Positions 1-15,000 of a DNA stretch of 64,000 nt are shown here, piece after piece (within the stretch, counting starts at the first letter, position 1; every line of letters starts with the position of its first letter). A model generated the notes under the pieces. It did not search any database. It saw only the letters and a list, made by a program, of their open reading frames with translations, and was not told where the DNA came from. The stretch covers positions 370,294-434,293 of the forward strand of contig VXAI01000445.1 in NCBI GenBank assembly GCA_013399305.1, written 5' to 3'. This DNA comes from Rostratula benghalensis. Taxonomy: Eukaryota > Chordata > Aves > Charadriiformes > Rostratulidae. A program made the position numbers and the translations under genes.

Positions 1-16
1 AATTCTAAGCACCTAC

Positions 17-3000
17 TTGTCCTCTGCCTTGGTGAAGATAATCTTGTCCCGGGGAGGGTTTGCTTTCAAGGAACATATTGGCAGTAACTCTGGATACATG
101 AAGACTCTCCTTGTTGCCAAAATCCATGCCACTTGCTTTGGCAAACAGGGAAAATCATTGGCTGTTAAAAGAAGGACCAGATAAGGACAGATGTATATGT
201 GGACAAGTAACTTCTTGAAAACAGTTTCTTTGACTCCCTTCACTGCAAAAGAGAGACTTTCTCCCTGGTTTTTAGAATTCAGTTCCAGAAGGACAGGGAA
301 CTGCTGGAGAGAGTCCAGGGCAGGGCTACAAAGATGCTGAAGGGAGTGGAGCATCTCCCAGAGGAGGAAAGGCTGAGGGAGCTGGGGCTCTGGAGCTTGG
401 AGAAGAGGAGACTGAGGGGTGACCTCCTGAATGTTTCTAAATCTGGAAAGGGTGAGTGTCAGGAGGATGGAGCCAGGCTCTTCTCAGGGACAGGCAATGA
501 CAGGACAAGGGGCAATGGGTGCAAGCTGGAACACAGGAGGTTCCACTGAAATAGGAGGAAAAACTCCTTCACAGTGAGCGTGAGGGAACACTGGCAGGGG
601 CTGCCCAGAGAGGTGGTGGAGTCTCCTTCTCTGGAGACATTCAAACCCCTCCTGGACACCTTCCTGTGTGACCTGATGGAGGTGTTCCTGCTCTGGCAGG
701 GGGATGGGACTGGAGGAGCTTTCAAGGCCCCTGCCAATCCCTGAGATTCTGCAATTTGCATATTTCCTAGCTTTCACTCGCAAGTTTACAACAGCAAAAG
801 GTAAAATTACTTCCCCCTTCCACCTTTTCTTTTGCTCTATAATGAAAAAGCACTTTTAAAAAGCTCTGTTTATTTCAAGTGAGTTCACTCTCTAGGTAGA
901 AGAAAAATCAGAAACCCAGTATTTGGAAACAGTCTTGAGCTTTTTTTTTTTTTTTGATGAAATACCCCACTAAAGGGAATATTTCCTTGATGTGTGTAAA
1001 CCAACACATTTGGAACAATTATTTCCAGTTTCAAGGACTTCTGCAGCTCCAAGCATCGTCTGCAGGATTATGATGTCAAACAAAAGTCAGGAGCTCATAC
1101 AGCGTGCTTTACTGCATTGCAAGTTTAAGAAGCAACAAAAGCAGTCTAAAGAAGCAAAAAAACCATCCAAGAAGTGGATGGCTTTATCTAAAAATACCTC
1201 ACAAGATTAAAAAAAAAAATTAAGATTTATTCCAAACAGCATAGCATGAAGTCACTCCCCTGTCACTGCCTTCCCACTTCTCATCCCTTCAAATACAAAC
1301 CACTCTTCTTCACAGCTTTGCGAGGGCTCCAGTCAACTTGGACTTGGGCATGAAAGTCTTCAATGAGCTGCAGCGCTCCCTTCAAGTTACACGGCTGGAA
1401 CATCGTTTGAAACTTCGGACTGAAGGCCTGGCGAAGGAGTGTAGAGCTTCGAGCAAAGTTACTGAGCTCGCTCTGCAATGTCAAACACAGGAAAAGGTAA
1501 AAGAGCATGCCCTCCAGTGGAAGGTAAAGAACAAAGAGATTTAATGTAAAGCGCAAAAAATACAAGCTGGTGAAGTGACAAAGCCTGAGAGAAGCAGTGT
1601 TATGGGTCTTCTTTTTGAGCATTACGAATCTAGGAACAAACAGGAATTAGGGGCGTTTTTTGGTTGGTTTTTTTTTAATTCCCCCATTTTCCAGAGACAT
1701 TCTCAAAAGAGAACATCACAGAATGTTCATTAATTACAAAAGCTGTGTTTTCTGGACTTTATTTTCAGTATTTCCAAGAAAACCATAAAACAAATTCAAA
1801 GGCATGCCAATTCCAAGCACTGCTATTAGCCAGCACAACGTAAACTCTTCCTCTAAGTACTGAGCACGTTCACTGTAGGCTAACAATAATTCCCTTATTG
1901 AGTGGGCTCTCTCCATTTAATGGGATCAATTAAATAATTTAAGCTCTGTAAGTATTTCCAGTAACAAGCAATCGCTAAAATTCATGTAGCTCTGATTTTA
2001 GACATATCCTTACCAAAAACATCCTGGTAGTACTCGCCTCTGAACTTAAAGCAGGGTTGGAACTTGCAAGAAGATGGATTTGAGTCAGAAGCTGAACATG
2101 CTTGAAGAATAAAATCAGACAAATGGGTTTTTTCAGACTATCAGAAATCCAAGAAACTTTTAAGCAACAGAAAACCAAGGGGAAAGTAATATTCACTGGC
2201 AGGAAGTTTACTATACAGATTTTTGAGCACACCATCTGCTCAAGCCTTAGGGCAGTTTCCTAGCTTTTGGGCCGAAGTTTCATATGATAACAATTAATAT
2301 AGAAAGGACATATTTTTTTTTTTCCTAATTAAATATTTTAGTATTTCTTCAGAAACAAGGACTTCAGCTATCAGAACTCCCCATGTGTACATTAACACCA
2401 TACGTCTTGCTTTACAGCTGAAAAATGAAAAAGGTAATTTAATGCAAGATCCATTTCTTTAGCTTGTGTTTCAGAGGTCTGTGTCCTCTCCTTGCTGCCA
2501 CAGACCAAGACAGGGCACTGGATGAGAATAATGCATAATAATAAACAACTACGCAGCAAGACTTGCATCAAGTGCACTTTGAGACCGAGTTGAGGGTAAG
2601 TTTCAAGTTGTGTGAAGGAATCCTCTTGAACTCTGTATGGATATGTGAAAAAAAATTCTCTACAGCTTCTCGTCTATGCTGCTGACAGATACTTCTTCCA
2701 GGAAACATGCCAAAGTGCTTGCTGTGCAATTGGCTTCCCCACTCCCTCAGCACACACCAAATATTCACCAGGTCAGACCAGGTAACATTTTATTACCTGC
2801 TGCATTTGCTGCTGAAGCCTCTTTCTTTGCACGCTGTCCAGAACAAGGCTCTGGAGAGGCTTCTCGTTCTGAAGTTTTGATTTTTCTATCTCTTGTGGTG
2901 GCTTGATCGAGGACTTTTTCATTCTCAACTGCTCAAGTTGTTCTTTCACTGTCCGGTGTTGTTCGTTCAGTAAATTGGCCAGAGGCTCTTCAAATCTGTT

Positions 3001-6000
3001 TAAGAACAGGCAGACCAAAATATAATAAGCATATGGTTTAATAACCATTCACATATTTGACTGTGTATCTGGGATGCAGAGTTTAAAAACTGCCATCCCT
3101 GTACTACTCAGCACTCCGACAATATACCTCAACTTGGAAAAAAAAGATGGTTAGTTATGGAGTTGACTTATACATAAACCTTTTCATCTACCACAGCACT
3201 ATTGTTGTGGAATGTAATTGCTTCAACTGTTTATTCCAAGGAGAGTGTTGTGGTTTAACCCCAGCCAGCAGCTAAGCACCATGCAACTACTCCCTCACTG
3301 CTCCCCCAGTGGAATGGGGGAGAGAACTGGAACAGTACTGGGAAGACCCCAGGGTAGGGCAACAGAGATGATGGAGAGATTGGATCATCTCCCTGGTGAG
3401 GAAAGGCTGAGAGAGCTGTGACTCTTGAGCCTGGAGAAGAAAAGGCTGAGAGGAGCCCTTCTTCATTCTCACAAGTATCTAAAAAAGGGTGGGTTGAAGG
3501 AGGATGGAGCTGGACTCTTCTCAGTGACAGGATGAGGGGCAACAGGCACAAGCTGAAAGAGATAAAGTTCCATTCAAATGTGAGGAAGAACTTGTTTGGG
3601 GTGAGGGTGTCAGAGCCCCGGCAGAGGCTGCCCAGGGAGGGTGTGGAGTCCCCTTCTCTGGGGACCTTCAGGCTCCTCCTGGATGCAGCCCCGAGTGCTG
3701 TGCTCTGGGCAACCCTGCTTCAGCAGGGGAGTTGGGCTGGGTGAGCTCTGGAGGTCCCTTCCAACCCTGACAATTCCATGATGCTTCCATAAGTAAAAGT
3801 GAGAAAAGACATGGGTAGAAATAGTGTTTAGTAAGTAAAGCAGAAGTTGCATGCAGAAGCAAAGCCAAACAAGGACTGCAATCCCTGCTCCCCACAGGCA
3901 GGCTGGGATCAGCCATCCCCAGGAGAGCAGGGCTCCAGCATGTTAACAGTGACCTGGGGAGATAAATGCTACTGCTTCAAACCTTCTCCTCTCATTCCTC
4001 CTCCTTCCCCCAGCTTCATGTATTGAGCATGATGCCCTGCAGTCTGAAATATCCCTGTGGGCAGTTGGGGTCACTGTCCAGGCTGCGTGCCCCCCAGCCC
4101 TTGCTAGCACGCGGCGTGAGGAGCAGCATGGCCTTGGCTCTATGCAAGTGCTGCTCGGCAGCAACTAACACATCCCCATGTTACCAACCCTGCTTTCAGC
4201 ACAAATCCAAGACACAGCCCTATATACTGGCTTTTATGAAGAAAATTAACTCTACCCCAGCCAAACCAGCACCAGGATACAAGGGGGGCTGTCTCAGGGT
4301 GTTGAAGAGAGAGACACGAGCACACTTTGAAGATACAGGGTACGCCCTGAAGGCTCTGTGCCTAGCTCTCTCCACCATACTCATGCAGCTCCTCCTTATC
4401 CTGCTGCTCAGCAGTGCTCTACGATCTCTGGGTTGGTAAGACTCTCCTAAGTAATATTTGGGACATTTGGGAACTGCTTTTATGCCTTCCCAATAAAACT
4501 AAGTTAACCGCCTTCCTTTGTGTGAGCTTGTGTCTGTACATTGTAATCTCTCCAAGAGAACCCATTACAACCACTTCAGGTCGTATCCTGCCTGGGTGTC
4601 ACCCACGTGCTCAGATAATCTCAGCAGCAGGATCTAAAATGACCTACCATCAGAGGCAATCCTACTTAATTTGTAGCATCAGGCAAGATGTGAACCCAAG
4701 GAATTATGAGTGGCATTTTACCACGAGGGTCTCCAGAAAGATCACATGCTGGCTCAAATGTTGTTACTTTTGAGAGAACAAAAAAAAAAAAAAAAAATTA
4801 TTACCTGGCTTTATGCAGAGTGCTCTGCTAGACATCTGCTGATACTAGAGTAAGAGCTACTCCTGTAGCAGAAAAGAGGATGTACGTATTACCATCCTTC
4901 CAAAACCAGCTTCAACTATCCTTTGCCTTATGATAAATTTTTATTCATTTTAGCTACAGCAGTTAATACTCTAAGTTCTGCTAGTCATCAGCATCACTTC
5001 TGATATAAGTCTGAAGTCAGTTATAAGTAAAGTTGTTCCACGATGCTTCTATTGTGAATATAACAATAAACCTAGCAAAGTCTGCCACAAAACAACTTTA
5101 AGAATCCTGTATATGCATAAAACTGGGGAAGAAACAATTGGGAGAACCCAAGAACAATTAATACCACTAGCCATTTATCAAAGACAGATGCACACAAGTA
5201 ATAATAGTTTCCCTGCTTTCAGTCTGTAGCTGGTTGAAGAAATGCTGCACTCCCCTCTGGCACTGCTTATTCCAGAGAGAGTATCAAAAAGCTCCAGCCT
5301 TCAGTTTAGCTCCTTTCCCAAACAGATACAGCTTCATCTTGAGCTGATCTGCCCCATAAACAAGGAGACACCATTCATACCACAGCTCACCTTAACCGAG
5401 CAGTATTACAGAAACTGGCTGAACAAATTATTACACAGAAAGAAATGCTTTAGACCCTTTCCTCTTCAAGGCACTGTTTCTAGTGCCTTGAAGGTACCAG
5501 TATGGGTTGGGAACTGCCCAGTTGGAGAGCAGCGATGGGGAAAGGGAGCTGGGGGTCCTGGTGGGCAGCAGGGTGCCCATGAGCCAGCTCTGTGCCCTGG
5601 TGGCCAAGAAGGCCGATGGCATCCTGGGGTGTAGGAGAAGGGGGGTGGTTGGTAGGTGGAGAGAGGTTCTCCTCCCCCTCTGCTCTGCCCTGGGGAGACC
5701 CCATCTGGAATGGTGTGTCCAGTTCTGGGCCCCTCAGCTCCAGAGGGACAGGGAACTGCTGGAGAGAGTCCAGGGCAGGGCTACAAAGATGCTGAAGGGA
5801 GGGGAGCATCTCCCAGAGGAGGAAAGGCTGAGGGAGCTGGGGCTCTGGAGCTTGGAGAAGAGGAGACTGAGGGGTGACCTCCTGAATGTTTCTAAATCTG
5901 GAAAGGGTGAGTGTCAGGAGGATGGAGCCAGGCTCTTCTCAGGGACAGGCAATGACAGGACAAGGGGCAATGGGTGCAAGCTGGAACACAGGAGGTTCCA

Positions 6001-9000
6001 CTGAAATAGGAGGAAAAACTCCTTCACAGTGAGCGTGAGGGAACACTGGCAGGGGCTGCCCAGAGAGGTGGTGGAGTCTCCTTCTCTGGAGACATTCAAA
6101 CCCCTCCTGGACACCTTCCTGTGTGACCTGATGGAGGTGTTCCTGCTCTGGCAGGGGGATGGGACTGGAGGAGCTTTCAAGGTCCCTGCCAATCCCTGAG
6201 ACTCTGGGATTCTAGTATAATCCATACCAAGAAGTCACCAAAAGCCAATTTCCAAACTTTTTAGTCGTTTCAGACCAAGGCCTCAGCTATCTTATGCCAT
6301 CATTGTCCTTAGAAAAGGCCACCATTACATCCAACTTAACAGATAAGGTGACATAGTTGGTCAAATCAGCTCCTCAAGTGTTTCTCGTCATCAAAAAAAA
6401 AAAAAAGAAAAAAAAAAAGGGGCAGTAAGTGAACTTTGCCTTTTCCCTTAAAAATGAAGCACAAGAATTAAGAGATCCAGAGTGGCTATCGCTTCAAGGT
6501 TGGGGTCTTCTTTGCACAGGTCCGACACAGCTTCCATCACACACACAGCAACACCCCAATAGTCCTCACTCTCAAGTATCACTGGCCAGCCACTCAGGAC
6601 CATGCTCTGCTGAACAACTGCTAAAGTAAGTGACTTAGCAGGTAGTGAAAAATTCTTTTTTTTTCAGAAAAAATAGTCTAATAAACACGAGCTATGTGGA
6701 TGAACTTGAGAAATAAACACAAGTGAAATACAGAGGGACAGTGTATATATAGCATGGAGATTGAAGAAGCAGGAACAGACCCCTCCACTAGAGATGTTGG
6801 CTTGTTGGAACAGATCACTTTACTGGAAGACCTTGGCTGTTTTCAGCTACAATAAAGAACAGCCAGCATCAGTCTTTCAGTGCAGGACTTCTTGCCATCT
6901 CTGAGGAGTTACACTTTCATTGTTGTGGTCATCTTCTTCAGATGCATCACAATCAGTAAAGTGAAAGGTGGTAGCCATAAAAAACAAAAGGGTCAAGCAA
7001 AGGGTTTGATCTCATCAATAAAAATGGCTCAGGGCTTCAAAAGACTGACGTCTTTGGTGGTTGGCACAGCACAGTTAAAGCACCCCTAAGGTTTTCATTG
7101 TAACAGATTATTTTACAACCATAACCGAAAGATCCTACCTAAGCGCCTGTGGTGTATTAAAGTTTGGCCGTGACTCCGTAACATTGTCTTCATCTTCTGG
7201 ACCTTCATCTTCCATGTTTGAGAAACCCATCTCATCCTGAAACTGACGGCAGATGTGCAGTGACAGTCAGGAACAGAAAGTTCCAGCAGTACATTTACAT
7301 CCAACTCTTTGGCTGATAAAGCTCACGATGACCCTCTTAGCACAGACATTCATCTCGGGATGCACCCAAGGAAGTTCCTACAAAGGAACTTCCCAAAGCT
7401 AAAAATTACAGCTTTTATGGTAGGGTCCTTTGTGCACAGGTAGCACTAAGCATCTTACACAGACCACCCCTTCATGGTTCTAGAGGCTTCACGTCAGACC
7501 TGAGAAGGGTCTGTTCTTCAGTGCTATACCCAATGGCATCACTTACTGTCTCAAAAAGCTCCTCCATCAGTTCATTCACTTCCTTTTCTGCAAATAAAAT
7601 TAAAAATAAGCATGAAAATTCATTTTCCAAGAAGCACTTAGCTATCCTGTCATGGTGTCAAGTCACTTAAGAACTCTCTCTTGCAAAGGGAAACTCCCTG
7701 TTGCAAAGAGAGGATCCAGAAGGAAAAGTGCTTGGTATTGTATCCATTTTTAATACCAGGCCCCAAAAAATTTCAGCAGCGACTGAGACTGTTCCAATTC
7801 AAAAACGCCACATAAAAAAAAAAGTAATTTTCAGAATTAAACTTTTGTTAACCAGTAGTAAAACCCAAACCAAGTGTGCTTTATTGAGAGGAGGAAAAGC
7901 ACTATGTTTATAAAACTAACTTGAAGATTGTAAGGGCTTGGAGAAAGTTTAATTAAACTCAACTCATAAGCCAAGCATTCAATTCTGAGTTGGCCAATGC
8001 TTTAAGACCATACTGGCTTGAATACATCAGTATTATTCTTCAGTCTTTGCTAAGGAGTAAAGTTGCATCTGAGAGCGCAGCAGCTCTGGCTCGATCCTTT
8101 CCTGTATTCACAGAAAGCCAGCCCTGCCCGGAAAAGCTGCTCAAGTATGCAGATTTTCTGCCTTTTTTTTTTTTTTTTTAATTAGCCTACACTGTAAAAT
8201 CTTTGCAACAAAGCACTCCCTTTTCTATATGAATTACTAATACTAACAAGAAGGTAGGTGGGATTACTAAAGGACTCACTGGTAATTCTCACAGCACGAT
8301 CGTTTCTGAAGTCTTCTGTGTCTGGTTCATCCAGATCTTCCAGGAAGTTGTACTCAGGGTCGTCATCATCATCTGCTTCATCTAACAAGAAACATGTTTT
8401 GAAGTGTCATTGCCCTGCCCCAAGACCAATCCCATGCCAGGAAGAGAAGCCCTCTGTTTCCTGCCTTGCCTGGCACGAGGGCTAGGATTACTGGATTACT
8501 ACTTGAAGTGAACTGTAGGTTCCTTTTTATGGAAGGGGTATCAAGGCCCTCTTCTTTTCAAACTGGGCTACTAGCACCCTTGTTTGTAGCCATTCCCATT
8601 TACAAAAGCTTTTGTTCTCTGCGGCTGAGTCTCAGCTAAATTTAGAGAGAGTGAAGGCATTTAGAGAGGCTATTATCTATATTTGTGTTTTATATTCAAT
8701 TTGCACAACTGTAAGCAACCGGTAAATTCAGGACAAAAGGAAGTCAAGTCCCAAAGATTGTTCTTATATCTTCTGAAAGCACAAAATACACTCAGGTATA
8801 TCAATGCTGCCAGCTTTATGACACAGCACAACGGCTGAAACACATGACTTCTGCTTACAGTTGCCAGCTACTGCATGTGCTGGCTAGTAAATATTTACAA
8901 GCAAAAAATCTGAAATGTAAACAAACCTCAGAAATGTCCATGGAGAGGATGAGGAAAGCTGATGGCAAGCAAAACATATTACTGAACAAGATAATGACTG

Positions 9001-12000
9001 CAGCCAAGGACATCATGTATAAATAGAAAAAAACAAATGCTCCAGGCTTTCACTGTAACCCCTAATCCCAACAAACAACAACAAAACACGTCACATACCT
9101 TCATTCTCCACATCATCGTTCATGAGTCCTCCAAGCCACCTCTTCCACTCTTCATCATCTGCAGTATTGGGATCATACATATCAGGCGTGATATCTGGGG
9201 CTCGGAGCTCTGCCTCCAGCTGCCCCAAAGGCACATCCTTCAGTGGCCTCTTGGAGCGGGTGCGGAAGGCAATGAGGCTGTCCTCCAGAGACTGAAAGGT
9301 GAAGGAAAAGAACAACGGAATTACAATGTCTCTGCTTTTCTCAGTTTCCCCAGCAGTTGGGTGAAATCCCAGCCAAAAAAATCCAGTACCAAAAATACTG
9401 CCACAAAGAAACACTTATTTCAGCAGTCCAAGAAAGCTAAACTTTCATTAATCTTGCTATTAAGCTGGTTTTATTTTTAAATATATTACTGTTCATTTAT
9501 CTCATGCTAAACTCTTAGCTGCTACTGAGGAAGCAATCTGCCCTTGCAATACTTGATTCTTTCATGTATGTTTTACTTTTTACCCTCTTCACTATCAGAA
9601 ATTCATCCTGAGCAGCAGCACAGGACTGTATCTTTATGAATCCTCACCCTCGCACAGTAACACAGATCAGTAACATTTTTCTCGTAATTCATACAAAACA
9701 GTGCTCCCACAGGTGTTGCCTACAAAACACAACTAAGCTAACAGGGTATCTTTCAAAAGGAAAACTATTTTCATTACTTAAATGTCATGGATTTACATTT
9801 AGCGGTCAAAACAACAGCAGAGAGACTTAAGGGCATAAACAGAAAGTGTAATTATGATACAAAAAACTTACAACAACTCTTTACTGAGAGCTACCTCTGT
9901 TCTCTCACAGAGCTAGCATCCCACATGCTCTGGAGATTCAACTTATTATTTAAAATTATAAGAGGAGAGCAGAATGCAGTAGAAGTAACAGCAGAAAACA
10001 CCAGAAAGCTACTTTTTTTCTAACAAATTTTACTCAAACTAAAACCACACCATCACAGCACCCTCAAAATCAGTACCTGGTAAGAATCCATGCATACTGG
10101 GCTTGAAGCCAATTCTTCATCCACTGCATGCAGCTTCTCCATGAATGTGCTGTCTTTGCTTTGCTTTGGTTTAGGAGGTGGTGGAGGTCCCATAGGAACT
10201 ACTTCAGCACTAATGTGTCTGACAACAGGTGTAGTAACCTTCTCCATCTAATTAGAAAGGCCTTTGTGTTAAAACATTTTATTTAGAACATAAATTTCCA
10301 AGGGCAGAATAAGTCCCTTACTGCTTGACCACAGTCTAGCACCACCAAAATGAGAAATGCTTCACAGAAGGAAACGGATTCTTCATATTACACTCAACTT
10401 TGGTTTTCAGAAAGTACAAATAAATTTACTATTCTTGCAGGAAAGGAGGCATTTGGAAGATCTGAGTATCAGTTTCAACATTACTAAAGCTGATAAACCT
10501 CAACACCAGTAATTGTGGCACACTCCCAACGCTCCCAAACCCAAACCCATGGTGAGTATAACGTCGAAATAGCAACACAGTACTCCTCTTTCTCCACGCC
10601 TGCTGTCAACCATGAGTTCTCACAGGGCTTTCTCATTCTTGTCTGCTGATGTTATGATACGCAACTCTTATCACTCTTTGACTGCTTTGACAGTGCATGC
10701 AGTCACCACAAATACCTTAATGCTTTTACCAAAATGATTTTCTCCTCCTAAGCCAAGCTTCGAGTAAGGAAGTCTCCTGCATCACTCTCAAAAATAATCC
10801 GAAAAATAAACATTACCTGAAGAAGAGACGATTGTTTCTACTGACAGTGTTTTTTTTCAAGTACTTGTGTTTATTCTAGACTAAGCTCTTCCTTGCGCAT
10901 GCAAGGACCATTGCTGTGGGACCCTAAAGCCACACAGCACCTGCAAATGTCACAACTTTAAGCAATAATATATATTTTTGCTTTTGCATTAATAATTTGG
11001 GAATAATGACTGAAAGCTGTTTCCAAAGAAAGGAAAACTCTTGCAAGTTTACCTCACAGAGCGTCCCTCCCTCTTCATCAGATGATCGCCTTGTCCTAGA
11101 TCGTTTTGCTCCCCGAGGAGAAGAAGCAGTGCTCTCTACATCACTCTCCAGTAAGCTCTAGAGTGCAAAAGATACAGAACACAACCAATCATGCCACAAT
11201 CAAACACTGCTTCAACTCATATGCCAAAGACTCTTTCTAGCCAGATGAATAATATGGCATTGAAGAAAGATTACTAGACAGTCCGGGATAATTCCTAAGT
11301 TTCCAAGTTTGAAAATGAAGAACGTTCTACTGCCATAAGCATGCAGACAACTCCGTGTTGAACGGATCTTCGTACAAGTTGCCTTTACCTCTTCTGCAGT
11401 CTCATCCTCATCCTCATCCTCAGGCTGGTATTCTTCATCAGATGAATCATCTTCCTCAAGGGGAATATCCACAAACTGAGGAGGCTGCAACAGAAGAAAA
11501 GTGACAACCACTTACATGCAAGGCAAGGGTTGCCCTCTAATGGTGCACTATCAGACCAGAGACTTCTAACTGAGGAAACAGCCTGAAGCTGAGAAAGGAA
11601 GGACACTACTGAAAAAGCTGGAGAAACCAAAGAAATTCCTAAATTGAGATTGGTAAAGCAAAGTAAGTGGCTTGAAAATGTGCAAGAAGGGGCACAAATG
11701 ATTTAGCATTTACATGATGGAAACCCTGCGTGAGCAGACACTACCTCAAACGCACATTTTTAGTGCTTGAATAGCCATTCCCTCCTGTGACACTGCTGAA
11801 TGCTGCCTACATCTACAGGAACAAATCTTTTGGAGCAGGAAGAGCTCAGGAAACAAAACTGAGATCCAGGCCATATTCCCAGGCAGTCCTAAAGTGTGTA
11901 TATATATTACAATATATATATATATATAGTATAAAACAGTCCCAGGAAGGAGCACCTTGCAGCATGAGGCCTGGGCAGTGACATCCACCATCAGCAGTTT

Positions 12001-15000
12001 CACTCAAGTGGCAGCTGCTGCAGTACCAGCGCAGGAAGCCAGACCATCCAGCAGAAAAGACATCCCAATGGCATCTCATCACTCCATCACGTTCAGTCTT
12101 CCCCTGAAGGCAGCTCTTTCTGTGCACCCACTGCTATGTCAACTGCCTTGTCCTGCCTCACAGGCCCTGTTGGCAATGCTCCCAACATGCCAGATGCCAG
12201 CCTGCTCCATCCCTCCAAAAGATTCCCTGCTCAGCAGGGTGCCTCTAGTACGGTCTCCAATTTCCCAGCCGTAGTTCACTTACCTTCACCTCGTTTGCTT
12301 TCTTAATTGGAGAAATATTCCAGGTTGGAATCACCTAAAGATAGCAAAAACACTTTAAATTGCTCTGAAAAGCAATGTGTCTTTTAACAGACAATCTGTT
12401 AAATCAAATGAGTTGTTGAGCCTGAGGCCTTGCTCTCCAAAGCAGCCAAGTAACAACAGGCTTCAAACAACGGCTTTCTGAATGGTCCATGCAATCTCTA
12501 CAGGCAATGACCTCAGTAGAACGCACTCTGTCAGTTCTCTGCATTTTCAAACTCTGACCTGGTTCTATTCTGCTGATCTAAAATAAATGCCCTTTTTACA
12601 CTGCTAACTTAATTTTTCATTTTAAGAATAAATCATACAAAAGCACAGTTTACACTTATTTTAGAAGACTCGACAATCAAAACCATTTGGGTAGAGGGAG
12701 GGCACAGTAGCAAGAGCAGATGATGTACTCACCACTCCTTTCTCCACAACTTCCTTCAGTTTGGAACGAGTCATTTTGGGCTCCTGAGAGTTTAAAATAA
12801 GACAACAGCAACCTTGTGATCTTTCTCACTTTGCTTTGAAATACTGCTTCTCTTTTCCTCCTTTACTATACCTCTGCCTTTTCTCTATCACCATTTAGCA
12901 TTACTCTAAGGTAACTGTAGCAAAGCTACACCAAACAGCTTCTGACCTCGATTGTGTCTTAATCGCACCCTCAGAACCATCGTGAACCCCTCCTGGACCA
13001 ATTGGACCGAGACCTTACACCTATTAATCTATTTTCCTTAACTGCAAACTTTTCCCCAGCAACTCTTTACTACAAGACTTTTCTCTTTTTAAAAAATTCA
13101 TTACATTTTAGGCATGGTCAGAGCGACCTCAGAACTAACCCCTCATAGTTCCGTTTCACAATTTATATTTGTTCACAGACACTACTCTCTTCATCCAGGT
13201 GGCAAATCTGGTAATGAAGTGTGAATTATGGTATCACCTATTCCACCTACTCTCTCCACACCACGTCACAAACCAAGAGGAGAGTCTGGTGAAGGTTTTG
13301 TGCATTTGGAACAACAGAAAAAACGAACTTTGTTACTTACAAATAAAGGGATGTCTTCTGTCTCACTGATGGCTGCTTTCATCATAGCAACCACGTGCTC
13401 ATTTGTGATCACTTCCTACAGGAACACAGACACATACACACAAAAAAAGCATCCTTTACATTCTGTTTATTAAAAAGAAACAGGCTTCAGGTTAAAATAA
13501 ACTAGTTGGAAACATGATGGAGAAATAGTCAGTGTACAATATACTTTGCATTTATACTATAATAATAAAAAAAAAGATTGTGTTTTCTTATCTAATCACT
13601 GAACAAAGTAAGCACAGCAGTGATAAACATTTGCATTACATTCTCCGAATGCTCCATGGAATAAGTCTCCAGCAGAAGGAAAGAAAAACAGTCAAAACAA
13701 AAGTCCACACCAGATTTTCCCTTCCCTCGTATCAGGGAGTCAAACATGCAGATCCCAGCCACACAAGAAGTACAGCTATGAAGCTGCAACAGAAAACTCA
13801 AATCCTTAAGCACTCACAGGCTTCCAAAACAGCAAGGGACTATTTCTCTAGAGAAAGCCTGTACTAATCTACTCTTTGAAGCATTGTGCTGCTTCATTTC
13901 AGTAAACATTGCATGTATTTAAAAGAAACAGGGGGAGGCAGAAAAGACCCAGTATCCATGACTACAATTCCTGTATGCTACCACAAGGCTCCAGGGAAGG
14001 TGGGCGACAGAGGTAATTACAGCCCTGTCACCGCGCCATGTGACAGAGAAAGGGATTCATTTGTGGCACTTGCACAAAATCAGCTGGTGAATGTGCCCAA
14101 AAGAATCATAGCACTCTCCAATGTGTCTGCCACAGGGGTGACAAAAGGAGAACAATCACCTGGATTAGAACAATGCCAGCTTGGAGGAGAGGGAGAAGCA
14201 CAATTTTTGATGCTGTGGGAAAATAAATGCTATTGCTCTCCAGACCCTGCTCATGGGATAAACTGAAATCTACACCTAATGGACGTGAAAAATTAGGGCT
14301 TCACTACACAGCTATCACAACACAGATATTCTTCTTGCAGTTCCTTTGTAAGGGGAAGTTGTGTAATGAACTAAAAGGCTGGCTGGGGTCATTAACTAAA
14401 AGCAATGCATTTCTGTCAGCAGTGCTAGAATTCCATCCAAATTCACTTTATCATGAAACAGTTCACTCAAAACGAGAAGCATTGAGCTCGCAGTCTACAT
14501 CTTCTCACCTGGAACCTGAAGCATGCATTTTAGTCCAATTACTCCTGCTACTGGCAGTACAGGTAAACAGACTCACTCACCACTGTAAGCAAATAGAAGT
14601 CAGGGATCAATCCCTACCAACAAAGCCAGGTCCAGGCAACTTATCCCAACACCACGTGATTCTCTCTTTATAGCTTTTTATAGCAGAGGTTAGGAGGTGG
14701 GTGTCTACCAAGCCTTCCCTGTTCATGAACTCAAGTGTACTTATATGAACACGAAACCAATTAGTATCATACTCAAGCCTAGACTCCACTTTCTTAGAGT
14801 TAGGGACTTGTCCGTTGCCTGGCAGAGTCCCACGGCACTCACATGCAGGATGTTTCGCACGTTGACAACAGTCAGGTTATGCTGTTTAGCACCATCTTCT
14901 AAAGTGCGATCAAGGGTATCGTCCAGCTTGATGTCACAAGACAAAGATCCCTCCTCTTCTTCACTTTTCCCTTCTCTTTTCCGTTTGGTTGCCTTCCTCC

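Noticed and set aside
4290..4600. Possible second LTR end with AATAAAAC
   Set aside because: No recognisable borders or family; left unannotated.
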